Source: CAVVGZ01 sp963841845 (GTDB taxonomy: Bacteria > Chloroflexota > Anaerolineae > Anaerolineales > Anaerolineaceae). Taken from it: 64,000 nucleotides of DNA. The translations under genes and the position numbers were made by a program. Below are positions 36,521 to 45,145 of the stretch, piece after piece. Every line of letters starts with the position of its first letter. Within the stretch, counting starts at the first letter, position 1. The stretch is from NCBI GenBank assembly GCA_963841845.1, contig CAWJEG010000013.1, forward strand, positions 620,001 through 684,000, read 5' to 3'. Under the pieces are notes generated by a model. That model had not been told where the DNA came from. It ran no database searches and worked only from the letters and a program-made list of their open reading frames with translations.

Positions 36521-37636
36521 TTATTCTTCCAATCCTGCTGGAGATTCATCCTCAGAAGAATCTTCGCCCCCGCTATAATGGATGGGGATGTCGCCCAGCA
36601 TGCTTCTTTCACGAATTGCAAACTCAATCTCATCACAAAGGTCTTTATTTTGCCGGAGAAATTCCTTGGCATTTTCCCTTCCCTGGCCAAGGCGGATATC
36701 GCCATAAGAATAAAACGCTCCACGTTTTGCGATCAATTCCAGTTCCGTTCCCAAATCAATAATATCTCCTACCTTTGAGATGCCTTCATTGTACATGATA
36801 TCAAACTCAGCCACTCGGAAAGGCGCGGCAACTTTATTTTTGACTACCCTGACTCGTACCCGGTTTCCAATTATTTCAGCACCACTTTTTATGGATTGGA
36901 TCCGGCGTACATCCAGGCGCACAGATGAGTAAAACTTTAAAGCAAGACCACCTGTTGTTGTTTCTGGATTACCAAACATAATCCCGATTTTTTGGCGCAG
37001 TTGGTTAGTAAAAATCACTGCTGTACGGGTCTGGTTGATAGCACCTGAAAGCTTCCGCAGAGCCTGGGACATCAAGCGTGCCTGCATTCCCATGGGAGAA
37101 TCCCCCATGTCTCCTTCAATTTCAGAGCGTGGAACCAGAGCAGCCACTGAATCGATGATAACCAGGTCTACAGCCCCTGAGCGTACCAGGGTCTCGCAAA
37201 TTTCCAGGGCTTGCTCACCTGTATCTGGTTGTGAAACAAGGAGATTATTTATATCCACACCCAGACGGGTTGCGTAAGCCGGATCAAGTGCGTGTTCCAT
37301 ATCAATAAAGGCAACTGTCCCACCTTTTTTTTGTGCTTCAGCAGTCACATGCAAACAGATAGTCGTTTTTCCTGAAGATTCAGGCCCAAATATTTCTGTA
37401 ACCCTTGCCTTAGGAATTCCCCCTACACCCAATGCAATGTCCAGGGAAAGCGAACCGGTAGGAATAACATCCACGGCCAGGTGAGCGGACTCCCCCATCC
37501 GGATGATGGATCCTTCCCCATATCTTTTTATAATGTCACCCAGTGCCTTTTCCAAAACAGCCCGGCGTGCATCTTCCTGATCAGGTTTTGAGTCATCCAT
37601 TGGTATTTTTGAGGTTGGATTTGTTTTTCGAACCAT
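36521..37636 (-). CDS. recA: Recombinase RecA
   Basis: 371 residues, normal. Walker A is GPESSGKTT, Walker B region VDLVIIDSVAALVP, the L2 loop FTNQLRQKIGIMFGNPETTTGG is intact, and the C-terminal acidic tail SGGEDSSEDESPAGLEE is present. RecA forms filaments on single-stranded DNA for recombination and triggers LexA self-cleavage. Its promoter carries a LexA-like box (see 37711-37738). Confidence 0.97.
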   Translation of the reverse strand: MVRKTNPTSKIPMDDSKPDQEDARRAVLEKALGDIIKRYGEGSIIRMGESAHLAVDVIPTGSLSLDIALGVGGIPKARVTEIFGPESSGKTTICLHVTAEAQKKGGTVAFIDMEHALDPAYATRLGVDINNLLVSQPDTGEQALEICETLVRSGAVDLVIIDSVAALVPRSEIEGDMGDSPMGMQARLMSQALRKLSGAINQTRTAVIFTNQLRQKIGIMFGNPETTTGGLALKFYSSVRLDVRRIQSIKSGAEIIGNRVRVRVVKNKVAAPFRVAEFDIMYNEGISKVGDIIDLGTELELIAKRGAFYSYGDIRLGQGRENAKEFLRQNKDLCDEIEFAIRERSMLGDIPIHYSGGEDSSEDESPAGLEE

Positions 37637-37710
37637 CTCGATCTAACTCCTTGCTTCAGGATTATTATAGAGGAATTAACTACTGATTTATTTCATATTC
37701 ATGTCTTTTC

Positions 37711-37738
37711 ATTATAGTACATTTGTTCAATTCGTCAA
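37711..37738 (-). promoter_or_regulatory. recA promoter with LexA-like SOS box
   Basis: Read on the minus strand: TTGACG (37733-37738), a 16-base spacer, TATAAT (37711-37716). The spacer holds GAACAAATGTAC (37717-37728), one base off the Gram-positive type SOS box GAAC-N4-GTTC. A repressor bound there would cover the promoter, which fits SOS control of recA. Confidence 0.65.
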
Positions 37739-37804
37739 GCAATCGAACATTGAAATATACCAACAATCATATACTTATTTCATGTTATTTCTTTAATTAT
37801 AGTC

Positions 37805-37834
37805 TTGACTTTTCTAATCAACTTATGATACTAT
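37805..37834 (+). promoter_or_regulatory. Promoter of the ribozyme-glnA unit
   Basis: TTGACT at 37805-37810, 18-base spacer, TACTAT at 37829-37834. Transcription would begin around 37841, about 50 bases before the predicted ribozyme cleavage site. It is back to back with the recA promoter. Confidence 0.6.
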
Positions 37835-37890
37835 GCATTAATTGATTTTGAAAAATACCTTAAAAAGTGAATAATATTCATCAGGAGATG

Positions 37891-38106
37891 AGCGGCTGAA
37901 TCTTGTGTGTCAATAACAAGATGACGAGGAGGAGGTTCTTTCCCGCAAGGGATTTGCTAACCCGGATCACCCGGGGAAAATCGAAAGATCAGCGGATGCC
38001 TCCAAAGCCTGATCACGGGCTTTGATCTCCACTTTTTATAAATGCTAGCCGAAAATTAGATGGTGACGTCTTAAACAAGGCTTCCATAGTGGTCAGCAGA
38101 TACTGT
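37891..38106 (+). ncRNA. glmS-type self-cleaving ribozyme upstream of glnA
   Basis: The conserved glmS ribozyme core can be read in order: AGCGGCTGAATC at 37891 (family AGCGCCxGAAC, cleavage expected between A37891 and G37892); P1 hairpin ATCTTGT/ACAAGAT (37900-37906 with 37916-37922); GACGAGGAGGAGGTT (37923-37937); an inserted GC-rich arm; AATCGA (37979-37984); GCGGATGCCTCC (37992-38003), whose CCTCC pairs with GGAGG of the earlier strand; a P3 hairpin AAAGCC/GGCTTT (38004-38023); and a P4-like region with GGTGACGTC. Pseudoknot pairing of GCTGA (37895-37899) with TCAGC (37989-37993) is possible. Two positions differ from the usual GCGCC/GGCG. The family senses glucosamine-6-phosphate. The downstream gene is glnA, not glmS. 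Confidence 0.8.
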
Positions 38107-38214
38107 AATCTACAATATTTGCTGAATTTTATCTATGGTCTATTGAGCTTATTTAAGCTTAAGTCGAAACCAGTGTGTACAGAATCGCCTAAAAACGGAT
38201 ATATTGGGAGGTAG

Positions 38215-39559
38215 ATGATGGACAAGAAAGAGATATTCGAGAGAATAAAACAGGATAATGTCAAGTTCGTTTCATTTCAGTTTACAGATGTCACAGGTAC
38301 CATAAAGAGTTTGGATGCCCCGGTATACCAGCTAGAACATGCACTGGATGAAGGCATCTGGTTTGACGGATCATCAGTCGAAGGATTTGCCCGCATCCAG
38401 GAAAGTGATATGCACCTAGTGGTTGATCCGGATACATATGCAACCCTACCCTGGTCTCCCCCGGAATTACAACGGGCACGATTCTTTTGTGATATTCACC
38501 AACCTAATGGAGAGCCCTTCCCGGGTGATCCCAGGGGTTTGTTAAAGCGGACTTTAAGAAAACTCAAGGAAGAGCACGGTTGGATTTATAACGTTGGTCC
38601 GGAGCCAGAATTTTTCCTCTTTCGCCGGAATGGTCCGGATTCCATTTATCCTGTCCCGCATGATATTGGCAGTTACTTTGATTTCTCACCCAGCGATGAG
38701 GCAGTCCAGGTGAGGACCGAGTTAATGGAGGCATTATCAGGCATGGGACTTGAAATTGAAGTCGGCCACCATGAGGTCGCCCTCGGACAACATGAAATAG
38801 ATTTCCGTTTCGCAGATGCCTTAAAAACTGCAGACAATGTTCTCACGCTTAAATATACCGTGAAGGCTATTGCTGCCAAACATAATTTAATTGCTTCATT
38901 TATGCCAAAACCAATTTTTGGTATCAATGGCTCCGGGAATGCACTGCCACCAGTCCTTGTCCGATCTTAATGGTAATAATGTCTTCTATGATCCAAATGA
39001 TTCAAGAAATTTGTCCGATGTGGCAAAACGATTTATTGCCGGGCAGCTTGCGCATGCCAAGGGAATGACCTCCCTGATTGCTCCAACAATCAATTCATAT
39101 AAACGGCTGGTCCCAGGTTATGAGGCTCCTGTTTATATCGGTTGGGCACAGGAAAATCGGTCTGCCCTGATCCGCATTCCCAAAGTAAAACCAGGACAGG
39201 CTGGCGGAATCCGTGCTGAAATCAGGAGCCCAGATCCATCCAGCAATCCTTACCTCGCTTTTACTGCCATTCTTTCCGCCGGTCTGGATGGTATCAATAA
39301 GAAAATGGTATGCCCCGAACCATTAAATAATATCAATGTTTATCATCTGACTCCTGAAGAACGGGTCAGCATGGGGATTGAGAATCTTCCAGGATCCTTG
39401 ATTGATGCACTTGATGAATTGGATAAAGATCCAGTGATGTCGGCTGCGATTGGAGAAACCATTTATGATGCTTTTAAGCGGGCGAAATATAACGAATGGG
39501 AAGAATATCGTTTGATCGTCACGGACTGGGAATTAACCCGCTATTTGGAAACAGCATAA
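38215..39559 (+). CDS. glnA: Glutamine synthetase type I, one frameshift
   Basis: Makes glutamine from glutamate, ammonia and ATP. About 448 residues after repair. N-terminal FVSFQFTDVTGTIKSLD, WFDGSSVEGFARIQESDM, the metal/glutamate site GPEPEFFLFR, then FMPKPIFGINGSG, where one extra A at about 38938-38939 breaks the frame; it continues MHCHQSLSDLNG and KRLVPGYEAPVYIGWAQENRSALIRIP, RAEIRSPDPSSNPYLAF. The adenylylation loop is absent or short, as in the GSI-alpha group. GGGAGG lies at about 38206-38211. The gene follows a promoter and a glmS-type ribozyme, so its mRNA may be cut when glucosamine-6-phosphate is high. Confidence 0.95.
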
Positions 39560-39588
39560 AATAACCGTTAAGATACAGCAGTAACAAG

Positions 39589-39624
39589 GAGATGGATCAG
39601 GAAAAACCAGATCCATCTCTTATT
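39589..39624 (+). terminator. Terminator after glnA
   Basis: A perfect 10-bp inverted repeat GAGATGGATC / GATCCATCTC around an 11-base A-rich loop, followed by TTATT. It lies 30 bases after the glnA stop. Confidence 0.75.
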
Positions 39625-39841
39625 AACCAAGAGTATATCCTCGTTTTTGCGTCTAGCACTGTGCATAATTGACTATCCCACAAAATCACTTATTACCCGG
39701 TAAACCGTCATTTTTCCCATACGCACTTTAACAAATAGGCATAATTTAATTCTGCTCGTGCATAAACTGACAATTTCCGGCGATCCAATACTTTCATTTT
39801 TAACTGGTTATAAAATTAATAGTATAAATAGGTCATTAAAG
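39625..39841 (+). other. Gap between glnA terminator and FHA promoter; nothing coding seen
   Basis: AT-rich stretch, part of a 344-base gene-free interval. I see no credible open frame, no strong hairpin and no repeat. It ends at the promoter of the FHA gene. Confidence 0.6.
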
Positions 39842-39870
39842 TTGACATTAAAAAACAAACTCTGTAAACT
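39842..39870 (+). promoter_or_regulatory. Promoter of the FHA gene
   Basis: TTGACA at 39842-39847, spacer 17, TAAACT at 39865-39870. Start of transcription about 39877, a leader of under 30 bases. Confidence 0.7.
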
Positions 39871-39903
39871 ATTATTGCAATCATGCTTTTCCAGGAGGAA
39901 AAA

Positions 39904-40703
39904 ATGGCAACGAATTTCAGGCTTTTGGTTCGATCCGGACCCACTGCGGGTCAGACTTTGAATTTGGAAAAATCCGAACTTTTTGTCGGAAGAGAAAATA
40001 ATAATGATATTGTTATAAATGATTCCGAGGTATCAAGGCGTCATGCACGGTTGTTTTTCACCGATGGGAATTACTTTATCGAGGATCTCAATTCGACAAA
40101 TGGCACCTCGGTCAACGGACAACGGATTTCAGGAGCCTACCAGCTTCACCCGGGAGAGTTGATCATGCTGGGTGAAAGTATTACCATGGTATATGAATTT
40201 TTCCAGCCGGTTCCAGGCGTTGCAATTGCCGACCCGCTGCAGCCGCCATCACAAAATGTGGTACCACCGGTACCGGTCAATCCGCAATATCCTCCAGCCG
40301 CCGCTGCTCCCATAGCATACGCCGCAGCAGTTCAGCCACCACCCGCACCGCCGCCATATTCAAGAACTGTTCCCCCTCCTCAAGCATATTCTACCGGTAG
40401 CCCTCCTCCCCAACAACCTCAATCCTATCCGCCTCCTGCGCAGGCTTATCAACCACCTCCTCAGTATTATCAACCGCAGCAGCCCTACCCGGCAGCTCCA
40501 GGCTATCCGGGATATGTACCCCCGCGGCTCAACCACCTGTTGAAGAGAGTGGTTTTCCAACCTGGATAATCATAATGCTGATTTTCATCATTATTATCGT
40601 GTGCCTTTGCTCAGTTGCTCTATTTATCATCGATGCAAATGCGATGTGGTGCGATTTCTTTGGATTCATCTTCAATATGGTTAGTCCGGGAACCTGCCCA
40701 TAA
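39904..40703 (+). CDS. FHA domain membrane protein with Pro-rich linker, one frameshift
   Basis: Residues 1-95 form a forkhead-associated domain that binds phosphothreonine: LFVGRENNNDIVIND, SEVSRRHARLFF and EDLNSTNGTSVNGQRI hold all hallmark residues (GR, SRRHA, NGT). Residues about 110-210 are a very Pro/Gln/Tyr/Ala-rich linker. The open frame then stops, but one missing base near 40523 restores QPPVEESGFPTWIIML and a single C-terminal membrane helix (about 20 residues, IIMLIFIIIIVCLCSVALF), ending at 40703. AGGAGG at 39893-39898 supports the ATG at 39904. Tail-anchored FHA proteins usually work with Ser/Thr kinases; none is in the window. Confidence 0.85.
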
Positions 40704-40790
40704 CCTCTCAGAAAAAGGGGGAATCCAACGAACGATACAATTTTCAGCTCTTACTGGGAATAGGCTGGTCAGGGCATAATAAAAATAATA

Positions 40791-40823
40791 AACGAGGTCG
40801 TTTCAAATACGAACGACCTCGTT
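40791..40823. terminator. Bidirectional terminator between FHA and ppdK genes
   Basis: A perfect 12-bp inverted repeat AACGAGGTCGTT / AACGACCTCGTT with a nine-base loop, between converging genes. No long T-run, but the stem is strong. Confidence 0.75.
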
Positions 40824-40875
40824 TGATTACCATGGTTTCTGTCCCGGGAAACACTTCACCCGGATAGATTTAATT

Positions 40876-43623
40876 TCACTTCCTTGAATGTTTAACTGCA
40901 GCCTGCGCAGCAGAAAGGCGGGCAACCGGAACCCGGAACGGGGAACAGCTGACATAATTATTGCCGATAATATGGCAAAACTCTATTGAATCCGGGTCGC
41001 CACCATGCTCTCCACAAATTCCAACTTCCAATTCCGGCCTGGTCTCTCGGCCCGATTTTATTGCCATATCCATTAATTTTCCAACCCCGTCACGGTCAAT
41101 GGTCTGGAATGGATTATTTGGCAAAACGCCTTTTTCAACATAGGTTACCAGGAAATTTCTTTCCGCATCATCCCGGCTGTAGCCATACGTCATTTGAGTA
41201 AGATCATTGGTTCCAAAGGAGAAGAATTCAGCAATTTGGGCAATTTCTGCAGCTGTGACTGCTGCTCGTGGGATTTCAATCATTGTTCCAAATTTATAAG
41301 AAAAGCTAACTTTCTTCTCCTGCATGACTTCCTTGGCAATTGCCTCCAATCGTGGCTGGATGATTGTCAACTCGTTTACATGCCCGGTGAGGGGAATCAT
41401 TACTTCGGGTTTTACTTCGTGACCCTTCAAGGCCATGTTAGCAGCAGCCTCAAAGATAGCCCTAACCTGCATTTCAACAATTTCTGGCATAACAATACTA
41501 AGTCGCACACCGCGTAAACCCATCATTGGATTGGATTCATGCATGGAACGGACACTCGCAAGTAAACTTTCTTTTGCATCCAGTCCTTCAGTTTCACCTT
41601 TAACTCGCATCGTGATGACTTCTTCAAATAATTGATCAGGATCCTGTAAGAATTCATGTAGAGGCGGGTCAATCAGGCGAATAATGACCGGATAACCATC
41701 CATGGCTTCAAATAAGCCTTCAAAATCGGAGCGCTGGTATGGAAGCAGGATATCAAGGGCTGCTTTTCGATCTGCAGAGGTTTTTGCCAGGATCATCTTT
41801 TGCACAGTTGGCAGGCGTTCGGGGTCAAAGAACATATGCTCGGTCCGGCATAAGCCGATACCTACTGCACCATACGAGCGTGCACGACGGGCATCAGCCG
41901 GATAATCCGCGTTGGCCCATACTTGTAAACCCGTGGTTGGCCAACCTTCAGGTGCCTGGCGGGTGCCGGGTTTAGCACAAATTTCATCTGCCCAGGTAAG
42001 GAGGGTCAGTAAATCAACCTGTTCTTCAAGTTTTGCATCAGATAATTCAAGTTTTCCCTTGAATACTTCACCTGTGGTTCCATCTATTGAGATCCAGTCT
42101 CCTTCGGAAAAGGTGTTACCGCCAACTGTCATAATCCTCTTTTCCATGTCAATTCGGATCGAGGATGCGCCGACAATGCAGGGTACACCAAATTGGCGGG
42201 CGACAACAGCCGCGTGGGATGTGGCCCCGCCTTCACTTGTAAGGATACCTTCCGCAGCCAACATACCATGCACGTCATCAGGTTTTGTGAAAGGGCGCAC
42301 CATGATTGTTTTCTGGTGCTCTTCTTTGGCCATTTTTTCCGTCTTATCGGCATCAAAATAAATTTGTCCAACCGCAGCACCCGGAGATGCATTTACACCG
42401 CTTGCCATAAATTGCCCGGATTTTCTGGCCTTTTTAACCATCTCAGCGTTAAATTGCGGATGGAGCAGCGCATCTACCTGGGTTGGTGTTACTCGCATTA
42501 CAGCCTGTTCTTTTGTAATGAAATCTTCATTTACCATATCCACGGCTACTTTTACTGCTGCTTTTGCTGTTCGTTTCCCATCACGAGTCTGCAGCATCCA
42601 TAGTCTTCCGCGTTCAATGGTGAACTCAACATCCTGCATATCTCGGTAATGGTCTTCCAGTTTTTTACAAATGTCAAGAAACTGTTTATATGCTTCAGGG
42701 GAATCCTCATTCAGGTCCTTGATCGATTTCGTATTGCGAATGCCGGCTACAACATCTTCACCCTGGGCATTCATCAGGAAATCGCCGTACAAATCCTTGT
42801 CACCATTGGCAGGATTTCGTGTGAACGCTACCCCGGTGCCGGAATCCCAGCCCATATTTCCAAACACCATCGTTTGAATATTAACTGCAGTTCCAAGGTT
42901 ATCGGGAATGTTCGTTGCACGCCGGTAATCTACAGCACGTTTACCATTCCAGGATTTGAATACCGCCTCGGTAGCCAATTTAATTTGCTCAAAGGGGTCC
43001 TGTGGGAAATCAAATCCCATTTCCTGTTTAAACACCTTCTTGAATTCTGCAGTGAGATTCTTAAGGTCTTCTGTGGTAAGATCGGTATCTACCACAGCAC
43101 CTTTTTTCCGCTTGAACTCCTCAAGAACATTCTCAAATGCTTCATCACGTATCCCAACCACCACAGATCCAAACATCTGAATCAAACGCCTGTAGGAATC
43201 AAATACAAAACGTTCATTGCCAGTTAATGCAATCATGCCCTTGGCGGTTTCATCATTCAGACCAATATTCAAAACAGTGTCCATCATCCCGGGCATCGAA
43301 AATTTGGCCCCTGACCGGCAGGAAACCAGGAGGGGATTCAGAGGATCTCCAAATTTTTTCCCGGCTTTCACCTCAACTACCTTCAAGGATGACATCATTT
43401 GGTCCCATTGTCCTTGCGGAAATTCCCCCTTATCGGAGAAATAATTGCAAGCTTCTGTCGTAACTGTAAAACCAGGAGGAACCGGGACACCAATGCGTGT
43501 CATCTCTGCAAGGTTAGCACCTTTTCCACCAAGCAATGCACGCACGTCATTCCAGTTCCCACCCACATATCTTTGTGCTTCGTCTACTTCCTGAAACAAA
43601 TATACCCATTTCTTTTCAGCCAT
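40876..43623 (-). CDS. ppdK: Pyruvate, phosphate dikinase
   Basis: 915 residues, usual length. Interconverts pyruvate + ATP + Pi and phosphoenolpyruvate + AMP + PPi; in anaerobes it serves glycolysis with PPi or gluconeogenesis. N-terminal ATP-grasp domain (LGGKGANLAEMTRIGVPVPPG, VNIQTMVFGNMG), the swivelling phosphohistidine domain with catalytic His in GGATSHAAVVARQFG, and the C-terminal PEP-binding barrel with ICGEHGGDPDSI and SFGTNDLTQMTYGYSRDD. Intact despite its length, so the frameshift load of the window is uneven. It converges with the FHA gene. Confidence 0.97.
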   Translation of the reverse strand: MAEKKWVYLFQEVDEAQRYVGGNWNDVRALLGGKGANLAEMTRIGVPVPPGFTVTTEACNYFSDKGEFPQGQWDQMMSSLKVVEVKAGKKFGDPLNPLLVSCRSGAKFSMPGMMDTVLNIGLNDETAKGMIALTGNERFVFDSYRRLIQMFGSVVVGIRDEAFENVLEEFKRKKGAVVDTDLTTEDLKNLTAEFKKVFKQEMGFDFPQDPFEQIKLATEAVFKSWNGKRAVDYRRATNIPDNLGTAVNIQTMVFGNMGWDSGTGVAFTRNPANGDKDLYGDFLMNAQGEDVVAGIRNTKSIKDLNEDSPEAYKQFLDICKKLEDHYRDMQDVEFTIERGRLWMLQTRDGKRTAKAAVKVAVDMVNEDFITKEQAVMRVTPTQVDALLHPQFNAEMVKKARKSGQFMASGVNASPGAAVGQIYFDADKTEKMAKEEHQKTIMVRPFTKPDDVHGMLAAEGILTSEGGATSHAAVVARQFGVPCIVGASSIRIDMEKRIMTVGGNTFSEGDWISIDGTTGEVFKGKLELSDAKLEEQVDLLTLLTWADEICAKPGTRQAPEGWPTTGLQVWANADYPADARRARSYGAVGIGLCRTEHMFFDPERLPTVQKMILAKTSADRKAALDILLPYQRSDFEGLFEAMDGYPVIIRLIDPPLHEFLQDPDQLFEEVITMRVKGETEGLDAKESLLASVRSMHESNPMMGLRGVRLSIVMPEIVEMQVRAIFEAAANMALKGHEVKPEVMIPLTGHVNELTIIQPRLEAIAKEVMQEKKVSFSYKFGTMIEIPRAAVTAAEIAQIAEFFSFGTNDLTQMTYGYSRDDAERNFLVTYVEKGVLPNNPFQTIDRDGVGKLMDMAIKSGRETRPELEVGICGEHGGDPDSIEFCHIIGNNYVSCSPFRVPVARLSAAQAAVKHSRK

Positions 43624-43886
43624 CGAATAGCCTCCTGCTAATTTTTTTAGTTATGATTGCAAAAAATCAGAATTTTACCCAATTTTATATTTTACCATAA
43701 AGGCTCCAGATAAAAGCCATCAAGGAATTGCAGAATGTAATATACACTCCCAGGGAAGATTTTTCCTGTCTAATTCAAGAAGGTTGTATCCATCCTCTGC
43801 ATTTTATTCAATTTGAACCTCTATTCCGCCATTCTACAAAGTGGAAGTGTAGTAAAATGCAAATAAATTCATGAGGGAGATTTATT

Positions 43887-44183
43887 GTGCAACTTTGTTC
43901 AATTTGCCATACTCAAGTAAATGACCTCGAGATAATTTGCCCAAATTGCCAGGCAGATTTAACCGAATTTTCTCAAAATTTGGCTAATTTAAATTTACTG
44001 AAAGCGAATTCCCGGGTAAGTAAGATCCGTTTTGTCGTCGCAGAAGACGCCTGTCCTGCCTGCCAGAGATACGAAGGATCATACAACAAAGACACAGTCC
44101 CTCTCCTTCCAATTAAAGGTTGCTCACACCCCCTGGGTTGTCGCTGTACCTACAAACCCGTACTGGATGAAATCTTCCCGTGA
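43887..44183 (+). CDS. Small protein with zinc ribbon
   Basis: 98 residues, start GTG at 43887 after GAGGGAG. The N-terminal CSICHTQVNDLEIICPNC is a two-CxxC zinc ribbon. The second half has ACPACQRYEGSY and GCSHPLGCRCTY, three more Cys groups that look like a second metal site. No membrane part. It lies 80 bases before sppA and may be cotranscribed. Function unknown; two such sites suggest binding of nucleic acid or protein. Confidence 0.7.
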   Translation: MQLCSICHTQVNDLEIICPNCQADLTEFSQNLANLNLLKANSRVSKIRFVVAEDACPACQRYEGSYNKDTVPLLPIKGCSHPLGCRCTYKPVLDEIFP

Positions 44184-44263
44184 ATGGAAATAGCAAACCC
44201 TGAATTTACTCTGATGTGTAAGAGTTCTTCCAGATTACTCGATTGGAAGGATTTCATCAATAA

Positions 44264-45145
44264 ATGACCATTCCCAATCAAATCAATATCATGGATAAAC
44301 CTGTTTCGAAAACCAAAAAAAATTATCAACATTGGTTGGTTTGGATTCTCATCCCACTCGCCCTGGGACTGGTGATATCATTTCTAATCCCCCGTCCAAA
44401 GATTGGTATGATCCAGCTAAACGATGCGATTTATCATCAAAGTGCACAGGAATTAATTAAACAAATTATCTTCGCCGGACAAACACCAGATATCCGGTCA
44501 GTTGTTCTGGTACTGAACAGTCCCGGTGGAACGGTAAGCGATACAGAATCTGTTTATATGGAATTAGCGAAGCTGAGGCAAAAAAAACCTGTTATCACGA
44601 TAATTGAATCTATGGCAGCCAGCGGCGGGTATTATCTGGCAGCCGGAACGGATTACATCTTTGCAAAACCAAGTTCATCAGTCGGTAATATCGGTGTAAT
44701 AGGATATCTCCCCTCATCTCCGGAGATAATGGAAGAAACATATTCAACAGGTCCTTATAAGTTGTGGGGTGCTCCGCGTGACCGTTATGTTAGAGAAATT
44801 GAGATGCTAAAGAATGGATTCTTGCAGGCAGTACTGCTGGGTAGAGGGGACCGCCTCAAAATTGATAATGAGCAGATACTTTCGGGAGAAATTTGGGCAG
44901 GCTCAGAAGCTGTCAGACTCGGTTTAGTGGATGAATTAGGTGGTCACAGCCAGGCTTACGAGAAAGCTGCAGCAATGAGTAAAATCTCCCATTATCAGGT
45001 TGTTGACCTACGCCACCTCGCTGGACTTCCTGACCCTGCTTCAGATACTTCCTTTTACCAGACAGTGAACGGTATAATAACTGCTTACCCGAGAAAAGCG
45101 GGAATCTACCATTTGTTTATTCCAGATTATGGGGGATTGGAATGA
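44264..45145 (+). CDS. sppA: Signal peptide peptidase SppA (S49 family)
   Basis: 293 residues with one N-terminal membrane anchor (about residues 24-44) and a single S49 domain. Serine nucleophile in ESMAASGGYYLAAG, upstream VLVLNSPGGTVSDTE, and the DYIFAKPSSSVGNIGVIG segment, which is the usual surrounding of the domain. The short length is that of the Gram-positive type SppA (tetramer/octamer with the catalytic Lys supplied by a neighbouring strand). It degrades leftover signal peptides in the membrane. It overlaps the DUF4350 gene by four bases (ATGA). Confidence 0.92.
   Translation: MTIPNQINIMDKPVSKTKKNYQHWLVWILIPLALGLVISFLIPRPKIGMIQLNDAIYHQSAQELIKQIIFAGQTPDIRSVVLVLNSPGGTVSDTESVYMELAKLRQKKPVITIIESMAASGGYYLAAGTDYIFAKPSSSVGNIGVIGYLPSSPEIMEETYSTGPYKLWGAPRDRYVREIEMLKNGFLQAVLLGRGDRLKIDNEQILSGEIWAGSEAVRLGLVDELGGHSQAYEKAAAMSKISHYQVVDLRHLAGLPDPASDTSFYQTVNGIITAYPRKAGIYHLFIPDYGGLE

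Noticed and set aside
40960..43640. Many open frames on the plus strand across ppdK
   Set aside because: They mirror codon structure of the long ppdK gene on the other strand; none has recognisable domains or ribosome sites.
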